Assembly (NCBI RefSeq): GCF_004786035.1
Contig: NZ_CP035088.1
Coordinates: 1,710,001 to 1,774,000 of the forward strand
Origin: Pseudomonas viciae
Lineage (GTDB): Bacteria > Pseudomonadota > Gammaproteobacteria > Pseudomonadales > Pseudomonadaceae
Length of the DNA stretch: 64,000 nt
Direction of reading: 5' to 3'
The first letter of the stretch is position 1, and each line of letters begins with the position of its first letter. Below, one piece after another: positions 62,565-64,000 of this stretch. A model generated the notes under the pieces. That model worked only from the letters and a program-made list of their open reading frames with translations. It did no database searches and was not told where the DNA came from. Both the position numbers and the translations under genes were made by a program.

Positions 62565-63692
62565 ATGGTAGTTAAAGTCCTGGTGGTGGACGATTCGGGG
62601 TTTTTCCGCCGCCGCGTCTCGGAAATTCTTTCGGCGGATACGAGTATTCAAGTCGTCGGTACGGCGACCAACGGCAAAGAGGCGATCGATCAGGCGCTGG
62701 CACTCAAGCCAGACGTGATCACCATGGACTACGAGATGCCGATGATGGATGGCATCACAGCCGTGCGGCATATCATGCAGCGCTGCCCGACTCCCGTATT
62801 GATGTTCTCCTCCCTGACCCATGAAGGCGCCCGGGTGACCCTCGATGCGCTGGACGCCGGGGCGGTGGATTTCCTGCCGAAAAATTTCGAAGACATTTCG
62901 CGCAACCCCGACAAGGTTCGGCAGTTGCTGTGCGAAAAGGTCCACAGCATTTCTCGCAGCAACCGACGTCTTGGGGCCTACAGCGCGCCAGCGCCTGTGG
63001 TTGCGCCAAGCCCTGCGCCAGCCCCGACTTCGGCGGGCAGTTTCAATCCGGCACCGGTGCGCAGTGCACCGGCACCTACGCCTGCACGTCCGGCTCCAGT
63101 CAGTGCGTCGTCGCCGGCACCCAAGCGCAAAGCCTACAAACTGGTCGCGATCGGTACGTCCACCGGTGGGCCGGTGGCGCTGCAACGGGTCCTGACCCAG
63201 TTGCCGGCCAATTTCCCGGCTCCTATCGTGCTGATCCAGCACATGCCCGCAGCCTTCACCAAGGCCTTCGCCGAGCGATTGGACAAACTGTGCAACATCA
63301 GCGTCAAGGAAGCCGAGGATGGTGACATCCTGCGTCCGGGCCTGGCGTTGTTGGCCCCGGGTGGCAAGCAGATGATGGTCGATGGCCGCGGCGCGGTGAA
63401 AATCCTGCCGGGCGACGAACGTTTGAACTACAAACCGTGCGTGGACATCACCTTCGGTTCCGCCGCCAAGTCCTACGGTGACAAAGTTCTGGCGGTGGTG
63501 CTCACCGGCATGGGCGCCGACGGTCGCGAAGGCGCACGCCTGCTCAAGCAGGGCGGCAGTGCGATCTGGGCCCAGGATGAAGCCAGTTGCGTGATCTACG
63601 GCATGCCGATGGCCATCGTCAAAGCAGATCTCGCCGACGCGGTGTACGGGTTGGATGACATCGGTAGACACCTGGTCGAGGCGTGCCTGTAA
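62565..63692 (+). CDS. cheB: Chemotaxis methylesterase CheB
   Basis: The 375-residue protein has a receiver domain (about 1-120; Asp55 in [13 protein letters not shown]), an Ala/Pro-rich linker (about 140-187) and a methylesterase domain with Ser199 (IGTSTGGP), His226 (LIQHMPAA) and the Asp of GMGADG. It demethylates chemoreceptors and deamidates glutamines after phosphorylation by CheA. ATG 62565 follows CGGAG. Its stop overlaps the next gene start (TAATG). Confidence 0.97.
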   Translation: MVVKVLVVDDSGFFRRRVSEILSADTSIQVVGTATNGKEAIDQALALKPDVITMDYEMPMMDGITAVRHIMQRCPTPVLMFSSLTHEGARVTLDALDAGAVDFLPKNFEDISRNPDKVRQLLCEKVHSISRSNRRLGAYSAPAPVVAPSPAPAPTSAGSFNPAPVRSAPAPTPARPAPVSASSPAPKRKAYKLVAIGTSTGGPVALQRVLTQLPANFPAPIVLIQHMPAAFTKAFAERLDKLCNISVKEAEDGDILRPGLALLAPGGKQMMVDGRGAVKILPGDERLNYKPCVDITFGSAAKSYGDKVLAVVLTGMGADGREGARLLKQGGSAIWAQDEASCVIYGMPMAIVKADLADAVYGLDDIGRHLVEACL

Positions 63693-64000
63693 TGGATGTG
63701 CTTAGCCTGATCGGCATTGTCATGGCGTTCGTCGCCATTATTGGCGGCAATTACCTGGAAGGTGGTCATCTTGGGGCCCTGGCCAACGGCCCGGCAGCGT
63801 TGATCGTGATCGGCGGCACTGTTGGCGCCGCGCTGTTGCAGTCGCCCATGAGCGCTTTCAAGCGTGCCATGCAGGTGCTGATCTGGATTCTGTTCCCTCC
63901 TCGTGTCGACTTGGCTGGCGGTATCGATCGTGTGGTGAACTGGAGCCTGACTGCGCGCAAGGAAGGCCTGCTGGGGTTGGAAGGGGTGGCCGATGCCGAA
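63692..64000 (+). CDS. motC: MotA-type flagellar stator protein (MotC), 5' part
   Basis: The first 103 codons of a MotA/TolQ-like protein, cut by the window edge. The frame begins [20 protein letters not shown] with a hydrophobic helix, then LALANGPAALIVIGGTVGAA-like second-helix residues and the cytoplasmic FPPRVDLAGGIDRVVNWSLT. In Pseudomonas a second stator pair, motC-motD, follows cheB, so MotC is the likely identity. Translation is coupled to cheB by the shared A of TAATG. Confidence 0.9.
   Translation, partial: MDVLSLIGIVMAFVAIIGGNYLEGGHLGALANGPAALIVIGGTVGAALLQSPMSAFKRAMQVLIWILFPPRVDLAGGIDRVVNWSLTARKEGLLGLEGVADAE

Overview
The window reads as chromosome of a Pseudomonas of the P. fluorescens lineage. 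The evidence is the gene content and order of a complete polar-flagellum locus (FleQ/FleS/FleR, FlhF/FleN, FliA, CheYZAB, then a MotA-type gene), the phhA-phhB-phhC/phhR aromatic amino acid locus, the high GC content, and repeated Pseudomonas REP doublets in the gaps between genes.

Positions 1-17000 hold housekeeping and accessory genes: a partial gene end, a SlyA/MarR regulator with a SlyA-like box before it, a FimV-type LysM protein, a PlpD-type patatin phospholipase with its own outer-membrane barrel, a small CXXC (SelW/Rdx-like) protein, an EamA transporter next to a cupin-AraC regulator, a metallophosphoesterase of the LpxH superfamily, a two-gene unit of an Mpo1-like and an HD-domain protein facing an AraC regulator across a long inverted repeat, TrkH, a small nitroreductase, and phhCBA diverging from phhR.

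Positions 17250-51355 hold most of the flagellum. flgFGHIJKL (rod, L and P rings, hook-filament junction) starts at its own sigma54-type promoter. A ketosynthase III gene follows, then fliC behind a sigma28 promoter, flaG, fliD, fliS, a fliT-like gene, the master regulator fleQ, fleSR, and fliEFGHIJ (MS ring, switch, export ATPase). Next come the HsbA/HsbR/HptB switch, fliK, and fliLMNOPQR-flhB (stator-associated protein, C ring, export gate).

A PI-PLC-X family gene on the opposite strand (51442-53412) sits between flhB and the flhA promoter. It has three C-terminal repeat modules and lower GC than its neighbours, and it is the clearest accessory insertion in the window.

Positions 53613-64000 hold flhA-flhF-fleN-fliA (export gate, polar placement, flagellar number, sigma28), then cheY-cheZ-cheA-cheB and the first 103 codons of a motA-like stator gene.

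Six good matches to the sigma54 pattern GG-N10-GC (before flgF, fleS, fliE, fliK, fliL and flhA) and one good sigma28 match (fliC) fit the known FleQ/RpoN then FliA hierarchy. I see no rRNA, tRNA, CRISPR array, transposase or prophage. I do not see a wholly new multi-gene system. The observations most worth follow-up are the PI-PLC insertion, four short acidic LLDxLHG repeats in the CheA linker that resemble the CheZ tail, the lone KAS III beside flagellin, and the Mpo1/HD gene pair.
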